A stretch of 64,000 nt of DNA from Corythucha ciliata. Lineage: Eukaryota > Arthropoda > Insecta > Hemiptera > Tingidae. Both the position numbers and the translations under genes were made by a program. The stretch covers positions 8,928,001 through 8,992,000 of the forward strand of contig CM075940.1 of the NCBI GenBank assembly GCA_038030265.1. The letters run 5' to 3'. A model generated the notes under the pieces. It was not told the origin of the DNA and ran no database searches. It was given only the letters and a program-made list of their open reading frames with translations. This document shows positions 22,804-35,399 of the stretch, in pieces. The first letter of the stretch is position 1; each line of letters begins with the position of its first letter.

Positions 22804-24044
22804 CCGACTCTTTCTTATCTCTCACTCACCGGTGGCTTTGGCGCCAAAACTATTATTTGTTTTCCTACTTCATCCGACCAGTTGTCGTGTTTCGTACAGA
22901 CTTTTATAACTCACATACAAACTTGGTCTACTTCTCGACCTCTTGTCGAGAGTTGTACAGAATTGTGTTCCAAATCATAACCTGTGGTCGTGAATATTAC
23001 AACTTCGTTACAAATAAATAACTTGAGGTCGTATCATATACACAGTTATTAACCAAATGCAACTCATGGTCGGGAGTATTATGTTTTTCGTACAAATATC
23101 CGACAACGCCATTTTAAAGGATTTTCTATTTATTTATTTTTTTGGCAAATGACTCATTTGGACGTAATTATGATTTTCAAGTATCAAATTCTGCTTTAAA
23201 TAGTAATCTATCACAAAACAGGTAGGTACTTGACTAACCAGCGCAAGAAACTATATTTTTCAAGCACTTTTAAATTTCTCACCACTCATAAATTTGAATA
23301 ATGAATTAATCTCACGGTGTTGTTTCAAGGGGGAACTCATTTCTAAGAGTTAAAATAAAATATCAGTCGATGAAATGATACTCGTTTGTGTTTTTGACGG
23401 AAAAGAATTGGACTGATAGCCCCAGATATAACGTCGTGTATTTGGAATAAAGAAGGCCGTCCATGAGCATCATGTTGAGAGGCACCCTGTTCTTCGAGTG
23501 GCTTTCGTTGACCGCACACCAACAGTGTAATTATTTATAACACTTTGCGACTTGTAGTAGAAATATTGAACATCATACTGTAGTCAAGGCGACATTTGGT
23601 CTGAGGAGATATAATATTGTGTAATATCAGTTAGATTTTGAACAGAAAATCGTAGAAGTGTTGTAATACAGAAATCTGTTGTACAAATATACTACAGCAT
23701 CTTGCAGTATGACTGTATTACGGATATAGCAACTTCGTGCAACCAGTAGTCGCTGGGTGACGTCGTCACGACTCAAATGTATACCACCGCTTTGGTCGTA
23801 TTTTGGTAGTGGCGAAGTCGATGTGAAGTCGCCTGATGACGTCGGGTCATGTTTCCCGACGTCGAGACGACTAAATTGTGCTAGTTGGGGCAGGGCTGTC
23901 GTGAAAGGAGTCGGTGGGTGGGGGTGGGGGTGGGAGGCGCTTCAAGTCTGTCACGAGTCACGACCGGGTCCGACCTTCCTTGGGGGGTCCAGATTCCGCA
24001 TGTCAAGAATGGGGAGAAAGTAGAGAATGGAAAGCTTGACTGTG

Positions 24045-24430
24045 GTTTGAATTTGGCTGCCTTGTTCTACTGTGGTCGCGCGGGTGTAAGCTGTGGTTTT
24101 TGTTTCTTTGTGGTTGAAACTTTGCTGTGGTTTGATGGTTTTTTGGGGTGGGAGTATTTTTTGTTGTGGCTTGGAGCTTTGCTGTGCAGGGCCTTGTTTT
24201 TGGTTGGACCTTTGCTAAAGTTGGAGGACTGCTGTGGTTGGAGCACTGCTGTGGTTGGAGCACTGCTGTGGTTGGAGCACTCCTGTGGTTGGAGCACTGC
24301 TGTGATTGGAGCACTGCTGTGATTGGAGCACTGCTGTGATTGGAGCTTTAGTGTGGTTAGAGCCTTCCGTGATTGGAGCTTCCCTGTGGTAGCACCTCTC
24401 TCGTGGTTAAAGGTTTCTTGTGGTTGGGCC
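24045..24430 (+). repeat. Family 5 minisatellite, 17-bp unit
   Basis: The core 24229-24347 is seven 17-bp units of CTGCTGTGGTTGGAGCA with few substitutions. Diverged units extend on both sides. Because 17 is not a multiple of three, the repeat opens all frames, giving spurious Q/S/N-rich and W/C-rich frames. Confidence 0.9.
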
Positions 24431-27290
24431 TTCTTTGTGTTAGGAGTTGTCAACTCTACTACGGACTGCTTCGGAAAACTGCGTGAATTATTGAATGTTC
24501 TGACTGAAAAACTGAACGAATCAGCGCCTGAACAACCATGCTCCCAGTGTCTGAACAGGCCATGCTCTCTGAATATCACTCTGAAATGCGGTTCAGTTTT
24601 CAGTCTGCTTAAGCATTTGTTGAAACAGTTAGAGATGATTTCGTGTTCAAACATCATTCTGGGTTTATACCAATAATGACAAATTTCGGATGTTGAATTA
24701 GCGACGCCTTGGTTACCCATGTGTTAGACTAGTGTCCACAGATTTTATACCGAGGGTCGAAAAAATGCGTGCTGCCAAGTTTGATTGACGCAGGAAAACA
24801 GATTTCGTCGCCATTCCATTCGATATTCGAGACAACTCATCCGTGGAATCCATTACATTCGTCCCGTTTCCAACAGCGCGAGCTTCACGACCCCCCCCCC
24901 TCTTATCCGCACCCCTCTCCCGACCCACACTTTCTCACTCCTTCGCTTCTCAAAAACAGGTATTTAACAAAATTTTACCCTCGCTGTCGTGTCACGACTG
25001 TGCCAACCATTTCCCATTGCCCAACAATGGAATCAGTAACAGTGACACGGGCGTACTTATATCATGGTTCAGAGAGCCTGAGGGTGTAGTCGCTTCAAAA
25101 GTGAGGTTTACAGGGAAAAGGAAGGATAAAGAGGCGGTTGGTGAATTATAGCGGTGGGGGGGGTGGGATGAGGAGGTGGAATGTCTGTGGGTTGGGGACG
25201 GGTAGAAGAAAGATTTAACCATGGAATTAGATAAAAGTGTGTTGAAGTGTGTAGTATGACGTCTGTGATGGGTAATGTTGGAGGGGGCAAGTTGGTGCCA
25301 TCTTGAGTTGACAGTGAAAAAGGTCGTGCCTTGGCCCTACGCTCCTGCCATCACACCACCATTCTGTCACACACACACACTCACCCCCTCATTTCGGTTC
25401 GCCTAACCTACTAATTACACTTCAAATGCTAAGATTTCAAGCGGAAAATCCTCCATCCCTTCCCCCTCTACACAATTGTAATTATTTAGTTCTAACGTTA
25501 ATTTTCGACTGAATTTTAAGGCCTGTCATCCCTTTACCCCTTCTTCAAGTTACGAGTCTCTTATTTTGCTGACTTAATAACTTTTTTTTTTTTTATCACT
25601 TAAACATTTACAACTTTTTTTCCTTGGAAAGTCGTGTGTCTGAGCGCGCTTCAAATTATTAATATTTTATTCATTTAGTATTTAATCTTTCCAGATTCGA
25701 ACATTTTTTTTTACCACACTAATTCAAATGGCTTTCCATAGCGGAAAATAATTCAAGTCTGACAAGATAAGTTTGAATTATGCGTCCTATCTTTAAAAAT
25801 ATTATTGAAAGGAAGGCGACGTAGTGGAAAGAGAGAAAGATTGCCTTGGAGTGGGGCAGAGGGGAGGGGAATTGCTGCAGAAAAAAAAAAATAGGAGGTT
25901 ATTAAAGAAAGGGAACAAGGAAGTTGGGTTTTCCAAACTTTTAATAGGTGCACGGCTCGAGGTAGAATCGACCAATTATTTGAGAATCAAGAAGGGGCTG
26001 AATTGAGCCATACACCAGTTAAGGAGGAGGTCTTTCTTTTGTTTCCTTTTTTTCTCCCTTCTTTTTGATAAAAAAAAAGGAAATTAACTGTGGAGAAAAG
26101 AGTGGAATAAACAGAGTGAAATTGGATTAGAGCCGATATCCTGGTTTCCGAACAATTAAGTATCCGTCGTGATTGGTGGGAGAGGAAGAAGGACCTAGGG
26201 AAAGATCTCATTTCAATTTGTGTTTCTTTTAGGAAAGGGGCAATTATTGTGAACGGACGCGAATGGATGGGAAAAAAAAAGGCTTGCGGTGGAGGAAGGG
26301 GTGGTGTGGGGAACGAGTGGTAGAGGGTTGAAAGAAGGGTGAAGGAACAAAAAAAAGTTTTAAAATTCAAATCAGGAAGATCGAGAGCTTCGTTTAATGC
26401 TCCCGGGGTGGAACTGTGTCACGGGCTGATCTCAACAGTTACTCGCACTTGACGTGGTTTAATGCGTGAGACCCATTTGAAATTGATGATCAATACGGAC
26501 TGTTTCTTTTCCCTCGGATGATAACTATTTTCATTTAAAACAGCAATTTCCTGCTGACTTTCTAAGTTATTGTTTTTTTTGGTTTTTTTCCAGAAGCGTG
26601 ACAAGATTTCTAGGTTTCCCCTTTCGGCAATAACAAACTTTTCTTTTTGTACGTAATCTGCATTACAAAATATTATGATGTGTCCACATTAATTGAGGTT
26701 AATGAGAAGTAAAATAACCGAAAAAAGAGGGGAAAAACAATGCCCTCTAATCTTCAGTTGTTTCGTGTTTGTTTTTCCGCCTTCTTGGTTTCTTAAGTCG
26801 TTCGAAAGGTTATATAAAACAATATATGTATATGCATAAATTCTAGTGAATTTGGATATGAATGGCACTAAACCCGGATAATAAAATATAAATTTGGATA
26901 AGTTAAAAACAAAACAAAAAAATATTTTGATTTGAAGAAAAATAAAAAACAGAGAGGAGAAGAGAAAAAGGGAGGGTTGAAAGAAAGAAATATGAAAAAC
27001 CGGGCCATCGTCATTTTCAAGGATTGATGAAGTGTGGAAGGGTTAATAAAGGCGTTCAATAGAGGGTTTCGAAGGATTCTCGTTAATATTCAGACGCCCT
27101 CTTAGAGACCACTTTAATTAACCGACCGTCAACCCTTGAGCCACCCATCATAATTTTTATCCACTGTTTACATTTATCATTAACTCTTATCATTCAGACC
27201 CACGCGAATATAAACAAATGCCCCAATTCCAATTTAAATTTCAGTTTGAACTCTCCGGATATATATTTTTTATTTACTCAATGAGCTTGA
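24431..27290. other. No gene recognised
   Basis: CT-rich and AT-rich DNA with C/G-rich runs near 24890 and 25150. Short frames are low-complexity. Nothing supports a gene. Confidence 0.5.
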
Positions 27291-27313
27291 GAAAAGGTTT
27301 TTTTTTTTTTTTT

Positions 27314-27340
27314 TGGCTTTGCGAACAAGCGCATTAGCCA
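27314..27340 (-). other. 3'-terminal LINE hairpin
   Basis: On the minus strand TGGCT is paired with AGCCA around an inner GCG/CGC, directly before the poly-A. A similar GGCT...AGCC hairpin precedes the A tail of the other I-type LINE at 52960-52977. The likely role is recognition by the reverse transcriptase. Confidence 0.6.
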
Positions 27341-27449
27341 TTTACTCTCATCAAATTTATTATTTATTTATTTATTTTTTAAATTTGATTTTGGTAGAGG
27401 TTTGGAGTATTTATTTTAATTTTAAGATATTGTTTGTAAGTTTAGCAGT

Positions 27450-28098
27450 TCAGATTAGTAATCTCGTCTCTTTTATATAATATGTGAGTAGAGCCCTTGT
27501 GACATTCACCGTCTCCCCTGGATTTTCTAGTAAATAAGGTAAGCAGAATGGCCTTATTATGTTTTCTTTTGTGATTTCATCCATCATTTTCTTTCTTTGT
27601 GCGTGGAATTGATGACATTCCAGTATTGCATGTGTAGGTGTGTTGATGGGGCCGTCTTCGCAATTACACGCAGCCACCAGTGGATCCTCTCTCAGATATT
27701 GCAGTCTGGAATGACCAAATCGAAGTCTCGTAACGGTGATCACCTCTTCGCGGCTCAGTTTGGTTTCTCTGTACCATGGGACTTGTCTTAGTCCAGGTTG
27801 GATGACAGCATATTTTCTTCCTCTTGTCTTTTGTGAGCTCTTCCAATCAACTTCCCATTTATTAACCAGTTCTGTGTAATGGTTTACCGTTAAATCTTTA
27901 TCCGATAGGCTGTTTAGGAACATTCCTTCTGAAGGGGCCAATTTTGCGTATTTGTCAGCTTCTTCGTTGCCTTCCATGCCAGAGTGTCCTTTGATCCACA
28001 GCATGAAAACTTGGTATCCACTCTTTTTCATATGGCTTAATTCTCGCATTATTTGGTATTCTAGCCAGTTAATTTGTTTTCTAGGAAGGGGTTAGCTT
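27450..28098 (-). pseudogene. LINE C-terminus: RNase H end plus C/H zinc-binding tail
   Basis: An open frame of about 215 residues begins near PRKQINWLEYQIM. WIKGHSGMEGNEEADKYAK is the last RNase H motif, with its catalytic aspartate. About 95 residues later comes CNC, nine residues, H, four residues, C (ending AILECHQF), the cysteine/histidine tail usual downstream of RNase H in I, Ingi and related LINEs. The frame has no internal stops, so the copy may be young. The reverse transcriptase and most of RNase H are missing, so it cannot function. The family is secure, the clade is not. Confidence 0.85.
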
Positions 28099-28667
28099 GA
28101 ATCTATTCTCGCGTTTTTTTTTGTTTTTTTTAATCGGCGGAAAGAGAAGAAAACCAAGTGATTTCATCATTGTCTGCCATTATGACCAAATCCACGCAAA
28201 ACTCGGTCAGCCCTCAGGCTCAAAGAAGAGCCTCAACTCACGCAGACGCCTCGCTGCAGAGTTGCTATAGATTTGGGTGTAAACTATGGAACTAAAATAA
28301 CTGTAGAGCGTGATTTCGGGTATTTTCGAACGGGCAAATTTTGTGGGCCTAGACGCAGTATAGCGTCTACCGAGGTAGTGGTGAGACAGAAGAGGCCCCC
28401 GAAAACCATAAAAATAGAAAAATGAGGATTGTTAGATTCTATGTTCATGGATTTAGGAACATGAAAAGGAGTTTTGACATGATTGGACATCGATTTGGCT
28501 CTTTTCGACGATTTTCAGTCCATCCGACCTGAAGAATAGAACGTTACTGGTGATCAGCAAATAGTGTGGCGGAATATTCGATTCAGCCAACGAAATCTCA
28601 ATTCTGATGGCTCAAATTGAGAAAATTCGCGCCTTCTGAGGGTAAATTCGCAAAGCTCCAAACCATA

Positions 28668-28930
28668 TAGCAAAGCTCCAACCACAAAGATGGCCAAATT
28701 ATGGCTAACCATAGCAGAGGCTGACCCACAGCCAAGGTCCACCCACAGTTAAGGTCCTACCACAGCAAAGGTCCAACCACAGCAAAGGTCCAACCACAGC
28801 AAAGGTCCAACCACAGCAAAGGTCCAACCACAGCAAAGCAAAGCAACCACTGCAAAGGTCCAACGCAGAACCCTAACCTCAGCAAAGCCCCATCCACAGA
28901 GCCAGAGCCAAAGAAGGCCCAACCAGTAGC
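28668..28930 (-). repeat. Family 5 minisatellite, opposite orientation
   Basis: CAAAGGTCCAACCACAG is repeated perfectly four times in 28766-28833, with diverged copies on both sides. It is the reverse complement of the family at 24.0-24.4 kb with a different variable half. Confidence 0.9.
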
Positions 28931-29399
28931 GTACCAAGGTAGTGGTTCTCTAATGAGGAAGTAACATAAAAAATAAAAATCGCTGGAAACATCTTTTTTC
29001 GAAAGAAAATGATTGAATATGCCAGGAATTTAATATTAGTGCGTAAATGATTGATTTCGATTTATAGCAAAATAATAAAACTTGCAATTTTTTTTGTTAC
29101 CTTAAACGGCCGGTCTGTGACTCGTGACGTAGTTAAGGGGTTGTGACCCCTCCCAACCCTCCGCATCATGGCTGTTATCATGTCTTGCCCCTTCTTGTCC
29201 ATCCCATTCTCTTAAGTCCTATTGTTTGATTTGTGGGAAGCTATTGTAAAGGTCATAAATATGCCGTTATTACGTCATCAGTCTATCTCGCCTTTTTCAA
29301 ATCCCGCAACCCAATAGTTTTAAAAATTAATAAAAAAAAATATAGGGCCTGATTTTATTTGAACGTATCGTGTTTTCATGAGTTTTGGTACTTCTTCAT
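28931..29399. other. No gene seen
   Basis: AT-rich spacer between the family 5 array and the family 1 arrays. It contains a short A run at about 29332-29340 and no coding signal. Confidence 0.5.
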
Positions 29400-29815
29400 T
29401 CGCGGCTAAATTTGAGATCACACCATTCCGTTGCTTCTGAAGAATATTTCGAGGGTAAAAATGAGAAAAAGTGCTAATCCATAGCTAAAATTGAAAAAAA
29501 AAAAAAAATCCAATGCGAGGCTAATTTCTGAAAAAAAAAAAAAATGCTAATTCACAGCTAGTATAGAAAAACTCACGAATTGGCGAGGTTAAAATTAAGA
29601 AAAACGCTAAATTTCAGCTCAAATTGAGAAAAAGCGCTAATTCCCGGCTAAAATTGACTCAATTTGTGTCTAAAATTGAAAATACGCCAATTCTCAGCTT
29701 CCAAAGTCAACTTATTTGCGGCTCAAAATTGAGGAAAAACGAAAAGTGCTAATCCATAGTTAAAAGTAAAAAAAAAAATCGTTAATGAGGGGCTAAAATT
29801 TAAAAATCTGTGCTG
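29400..29815 (+). repeat. Family 1 array, forward orientation
   Basis: Units of the form gctaaaattgagaaaa followed by gctaattc, about 28-34 bp each. Orientation is opposite to the next array, starting near 30130. Confidence 0.8.
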
Positions 29816-30129
29816 GGATAGCCAGTTTTCGGTTTTATACGGGAAAAACAATCTCTGGTATCAAATTTTCAGTTATTTTGTGGTATAAACCGCAATTTTT
29901 AGGGGGGAAAATTGGCAAATGAACTATAGTGTTTAAGCAATCCTTGTTGAGCGTGGTAAATGCTTTCTTTCTACCTTACCAGCTTTCCACTTTGGTCAGC
30001 CATTACAGCCATTATGGTCGATATGGCACTTTTTCACGACCCATTTATATTACCACGCGGGCTGGCCCAAAGAACAGCACATTAGCGTGTTGTCCTACAG
30101 TCGTGGAGTTACTTCCAGTATAGCAAATC

Positions 30130-31860
30130 ACGGCTTTTCATCGGCGTCATCATCGGCTTTTCTCAACTAAGTCACGAATTTGCCTCCAGAAATCGAAAAT
30201 TAGTCCCCCCCCCCCCACAGATTATAGTTGCAAATGAGCGGGTATTTCACAGTTTTAGGCACAATGAGCGAGTTACCCGACTTTTCAGCCGTAAGAGGGC
30301 CACCATAAACCGGGAGATATTGCTTTTTCTCAATTTTGGCCTGGCAGTTGCATCAAGAAACAGAGAAGCTTCCAGTTAGTCCTCTGAATTCTAACTAATT
30401 ACGGGTATATTTCTAAATTTTAGCCACGAATTGGTTCCTCTAGCAGCAAAATAGCGGATTTTCTAAGTTTTAGCCGCGATCAGTGAATTTTATCGACGAA
30501 CGGGCGTTTTTTAACAGCCGCGAATCAGCTCTTTTACCTCAATTTTAGCCGCGAACTTTCCTGAAGAAAACACATTAGCGGTTTTTCCAAATTCATAGCC
30601 ATATGGAGTTGCGTCCAGAGTAGCAAATTACAGCTTTTTCTCAATTTAGTCATGAATTTGTTTTCAGAAACGGCGAATTGGTGTTGTACCCCCCCAATTC
30701 TAGCTGCCAATAAGCGATTAACTCTCAACTTCGGTCACAATTAGCTTTCCTGAATTTTAGCCATTGAACGAGTGTTTTTTCTATTAAGAAAAAGCCCCAA
30801 ATAAACGCTATTTTCTCAATTATAGCCACAATATAGATACTCCCCCAATTTTAGCCGCATACTTGCCTGAAGAACAGGACTTTGGCTCTTTTTCTTATAA
30901 TTTCAGCAACGGAGTAGCCACCGCAGTGAGAACTGTTTCTCAATTTTATCCGCGAATAAGAAATTTTTTCTACGTGTTTAGCCGTGAATGAGCCACTTTT
31001 CCTTAATTTTAGTCGCGTAAGAACTTAAAAAAAAAACTGGGGATTAGTGATTTTACTCAATTACAGCTGGGATGTTGCTTCCAGAATTAACCGAATTACG
31101 GACTTTTTTCAAATTTTAGCCTGAAAGTTGCATGCGGAAACTACAAATTGATTTTTTCCCCTCAAAAACAAAGCATCAAAAGAACGGATTTTCTCAGTTT
31201 TAGCCAAAATGAGCAAATTTTAGCGATAACTGTATAGCCCCGCAATCGAGCTCATTTTCCGCAGACTTGCCCGCGAAAAACAGCACACCACACGAAGCTG
31301 CCTCCAGAACCCGGATAGTGGCGTTTTTTCTCAATGTTTGCCGCGAATCAGAACTTTGTGTCAATTTTTATCAGCCAATAAGGATGTTTTGTACAGTTTT
31401 AGCCGTGAATGAGCAATTTTTCTCAATTTTAGGCTTTCAGCGAATTACGGTTTTGTTCTCTAGTTTTCATTTGCCTCCAGAAACCACGATTTGGGGGGTT
31501 TTCCCCCAATTCTGTAGCTGCAAATGGGCGGATTTTGTCAGTCATCGACGCAATGAGCGAATTTCAGTGGCGAATGAGCGCTTTTTATTCCAACTGAAGC
31601 CATGAATTATCACTATTTTCTCAGTTTTAGCCGGGGACTTGCCCGAAGAACAGCTTATTACCTCCAGAAACCTGTAAATGACGTTTTTTCTCAATTTTAA
31701 CCACGAATGAGAACATTTTCTCAATTTTATTCGCGAATTTGCAATTTTTTGGCACATTTCTAGCCTTGAATGAGCGCATTTTCTTAATATTAGCCACACA
31801 ACAGCACAAGGATATAAGAAAACTGGGAATGAGAGCCTTTTTCTCAATTTCCACAGCGAA
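30130..31860 (-). repeat. Family 1 array, reverse orientation, 1.7 kb
   Basis: Dozens of diverged units read ttttctcaattttagccg and cgaattagcg. With 29400-29815 it forms a divergent array pair around a 300-bp spacer. No gene lies inside. Frames are repeat artefacts. Confidence 0.85.
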
Positions 31861-34800
31861 TTTGTTTCTGGATTATGGATTTTTATGGTTTTACAACTCG
31901 GGGAATTCAAGAATTTAACGTTATTTTGTTCCGACAAGCCATTCAAGGGGGTTTTAATGTGAATCTGGCGTTTTTGGCCTTTTTATAAAGCACAAATTTT
32001 CCTGTGGATGGCGTCTGCGCTATCAACAGCTCTGGTGGACCAAGGAAAGAGCCTCGCGAGGCCTACCCCTGGACCTCTCTGATGGTTCACGATTATATAT
32101 GTCGAGCACTCGACCACAAAAAACCACACCGGACGCAAATTTGGATTCTCCATCAGGCGAGCATTTGAAGGGTCCTTTTCTTGTGATTCTGGCCGCTTTT
32201 GTCCCTCGTTGTCAGGGGCCGAACAACTTTTCCCGCGGACGGCGACCTCGCTACCGACAGGCGTTGTTTCCAAGGAAGAGCCGAGAGAAAAAACAAACTT
32301 GAAAAAAGGGATATGATGAGGCTTTCTCATCAAATTTTATCAATTGCGACAATCTTTAGCTATCCAAGACGCGATTCTCAGAGAGATATCATTTGGTGTA
32401 AACAAAAATTAATTGCCAAGTTTTTGCTACGCAACAATCCCGCGAAATGTTGTTTCTCAGTTTTATATTATATTGCTCGCGATTCGTCATCGTTTCTAGA
32501 ACTCACTTTCGCCGCATCACGTTGGATTGATGGGCATGGTGGGAGGGGGTGGGGGAAGGACAACGTTGTTCGAACAATAAACTGAAAGCTTTCGATTTGT
32601 TTCAAGAGGCTCAAAGCTCAAACTCCTTCCCTTTGCTCACACGCACTCGACGCTCGTGGGACGAAGCAGAAGATCTTGGTGGGAGTGATGATGGGGAAGC
32701 TTTTGCTATGGCGGGGGTTTTTGTCATTGAATGGTTGAGGTGGATGAATAGTGAGAGAGAGCGAAAAGAGAAGGGGATGGCCGTGATTTCCCACCTCATT
32801 TGAACTATTAACCATTAGAGAGCGCCGTTGTCTTTATTTTTCAGTTTTTCTTTAAAGGCGGAACGGTGTTGGTCTGAATGCTTTAATGTTAAGCCGCCCA
32901 CCAAACGGTCAACGTCTTGGCGAGGGCGTGCCATTTCTTGAGTTCAAATTGCACACCGATCGACTGTTTATTGCTTTGGAACGAGATAAGTTGAGCGAAT
33001 TTCCTCCTGAACTGCAGAAACGCCTGCTTCTTTTTGTTTTCGCTTAGGCTTAAAGCTATCAATTTGATGGGAATTCGTATAATTTAATTGGTTGGTTATT
33101 ACGCCTACGTAATTAACATTTCGAGGGTCATCAAAACAATGAGTTCAATTGAGCGAGATAATACAAGGCAATGTATATCTTGTACAATAACATCAACTCT
33201 TGATTAATTTCTCTCTCCCAGTCGCAAAATAAACGAGGGTGCTGTTATTTTTAGTATCAAAACATCATAATGATTATTATTTCTATATTGTTGCAATTAC
33301 TTTAATTTTTTTCACCGTGTAAAAACCTCGCATTACATTTATTGTTAACATTTTTCACACAGCACAACTACAAATCGATTGATTCCTTTGATGAAGTAAC
33401 TTTCAATCGTCCCGTATATGAGCTCATTATAACTATAAGTGACTGACGCCCTCTGGATGAGGGGAGACGATTGAATTAGTAAAGGCTATGATGAAATCGT
33501 GAGCGGAGCGAGAGAGAGAGAGGGAGAGAAAAAAAGTCCTGGATATTGGAATTCGGACAATGAGCGTGTCCGGTGGGCATAGAAGCGATTGTTTGGTAAA
33601 CAGCCCGACTGTCGGGCACCCGCGGTCACCAACATTCCGTGACGTATTGAGAGAAAAGAAAAAGATTCGTTTTTTTTTTCTGTTTGAGCAGATCGTCATT
33701 TATGACAGATATAATTGATTTCTTCGGTTGGTGAATGTGACTGGACCAGGGTGGGACGGTTTGTTGTTAAAGTACACCGCTATAACTGCCAAAAAGCTGG
33801 TATGCTCTTCATGAGTCCCACACTTTACATAAAAAGCGTTCTCTCCCTTTATTTTCGGTTATTATCAATTGAAAATCCCTCACTTTCTCGTTATTTTCCT
33901 CACTGTTCCTCTTAATATTGAGTATTTATTTCAAGGGGAATAGGAAAAAAGTGGCAAGTGCAAGTATAAAAGGCGGCTGTAATTCCGGTAAAGACGGCGA
34001 AACGGTGGGATATAGGACTAAAGCCCTAGTTAGCATTTTTGAAGGAACATATTGTAGAAAGGGAAGGTGGTGGAGGCGCATAATTTATCAATAAGTTTTT
34101 ATCACAGAGCGTCTAGTCTCGACACCCGATAGGAGCAATGCATATATTCATGGCCGTTTCCACAGTCAGCATAAAATATTAACAGAACCAAGCTCGTAGG
34201 CTTCCTTTATTGCTGACTTACAATTGCATATTAAAATACCTTCCTTGCTTTCTCATGCTCTCTTTGTTCAATTAATGTTTTGCTCGTTCCCTTCTCACTC
34301 ACTTTTTTTCACACCCTCCTCCTTAAAGAGGACGAATTTCTGAATAAAAATATAATAAAGAAAAGTACGCGGGCGTCGTTTAAGTTCTCTACAAACTCCT
34401 CCCCACCCCCATCCGATGAATCAGCTTAAAAATTTTGACTTCAAAATCGGTTGATTTCAATATTTTCCCTCACAGCGTGCCTTTTTGCAGGGCCCTCTCT
34501 CAAGGTAGCTTATACAAGTTTGAACTCAATGGAATAATTCTATAGTGAATTTATCTGCCCAGCCAAGCCACCAACTTTTTACAGGGAAGGTGAATGGATG
34601 AGACGGAGTGCTCCTCGCTTCTAAACAACTCATTTTAGTGTGCAAGAAAAATAATTTTTGCCACCACTTAAAAATCTCTTTCTCAAAAACACAGAAGACG
34701 AACTCCAAGGGCGATTTATATAGAAATAGGGTTGGACATAGGAAAAGAGGCGCTTTTTTTTTTTATAATGCAAGTCATCGGTGCCTGGATGTGTGGCCTC

Positions 34801-35399
34801 ACTACTTAGAACTGGCACCGGTGCCTTTGAGTAAAAAAGTATATCGGCTCTAATAGGAGGGAAGACCCCCGTAACTGTAATGGGCGATAATGTGTTAAGC
34901 CGGAGAGAGAGAGAGAGAGGAAGAAAGAGTGAGTGAGAGAGAAGCCATTTGTCATCGGCTGGCTGCTTGTTATTAGGCGACTGGTCACGACTTACTGTCA
35001 ATCTCAATTTTAAACTCATCAGGGAGTGGCTTTTGTCGCGACGATCTTTTTCTCTGTTGTGACCTTCCCTCCCTCACGGGTCAGCGCATCCGTTGGGACG
35101 ATCCAAGGACTTTAAGGAACCCGGTGAGAGAGGAAGAGCGAGTGAGAGGGAGAGAAAAAGGTGAAATGGCTCAGGTTAATTCGCACAAACGCTATGATTA
35201 GCGAATTTTTTAATGAAAAAAGAGCTGAACTACACTTTTCCCTAAATACCTCACAAATAAAAAAAGAAATATTTTGAGAATGAATTTAACAAATGACAAG
35301 TAATTTCTGAGGCTGGGATTCCAGCTCATCTTAAGACAGTTAAACACATGTCAAATAGCATTCTGCGGATAGTATTGAGGATAAATCTTGTACTTTTTT
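31861..35399. other. No gene recognised
   Basis: It includes a somewhat GC-richer patch at 31985-32300 and low-complexity CT/GA tracts (for example GA at about 34903-34918). No domain, splice structure or RNA signal that I can defend. Confidence 0.5.

Larger units (their letters stand above)
19484..23891. mobile_element. 4.4-kb TIR DNA transposon, superfamily unclear
   Basis: The ends are perfect 18-bp inverted repeats: GCCCCAACTAGCACAATT at 19484-19501 and its reverse complement at 23874-23891. Internal to both ends lie many cgacgtc boxes interleaved with tgtantacaa-like boxes (19540-20080 and about 22970-23870), as expected of transposase-binding subterminal repeats. No clean target duplication is visible. 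The interior holds gene remnants on both strands (20152-20377 plus, 22486-22803 minus) and two plus-strand exon-like segments with good splice sites. It sits between family 6/4 and family 5 satellites. Mobility is unlikely now, as no full transposase remains. Confidence 0.75.
27298..28098 (-). mobile_element. 5'-truncated I-type LINE with 3' hairpin and poly-A
   Basis: The minus strand carries the end of an RNase H-type LINE: coding from about 28098 to the stop at 27450, an AT-rich 3' UTR with an (aaat)-like tract, a terminal hairpin at 27314-27340, and a 17-nt poly-A (T run 27298-27314 on the plus strand). An upstream in-frame stop and loss of homology near 28098 mark the 5' truncation. Flanks share AGCTTGA, but a target duplication is not convincing. 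Confidence 0.85.

Noticed and set aside
24003..24720. Long Q/S/N-rich minus frame and W/C-rich plus frames
   Set aside because: The 17-bp minisatellite passes through all three frames and keeps them open. There is no domain and no start context.
27284..28110. Target duplication AGCTTGA around the truncated I-type LINE
   Set aside because: Only seven bases match and they are not adjacent to the element's ends.
28749..28937. Minus frame rich in C, W, V resembling a membrane protein
   Set aside because: Product of the same 17-bp satellite in the other orientation.
30130..31946. Repeats of about 30 bp that might be a CRISPR array
   Set aside because: Units are directly adjacent and heavily diverged, with no constant repeat and unique spacers, and the DNA is clearly eukaryotic.
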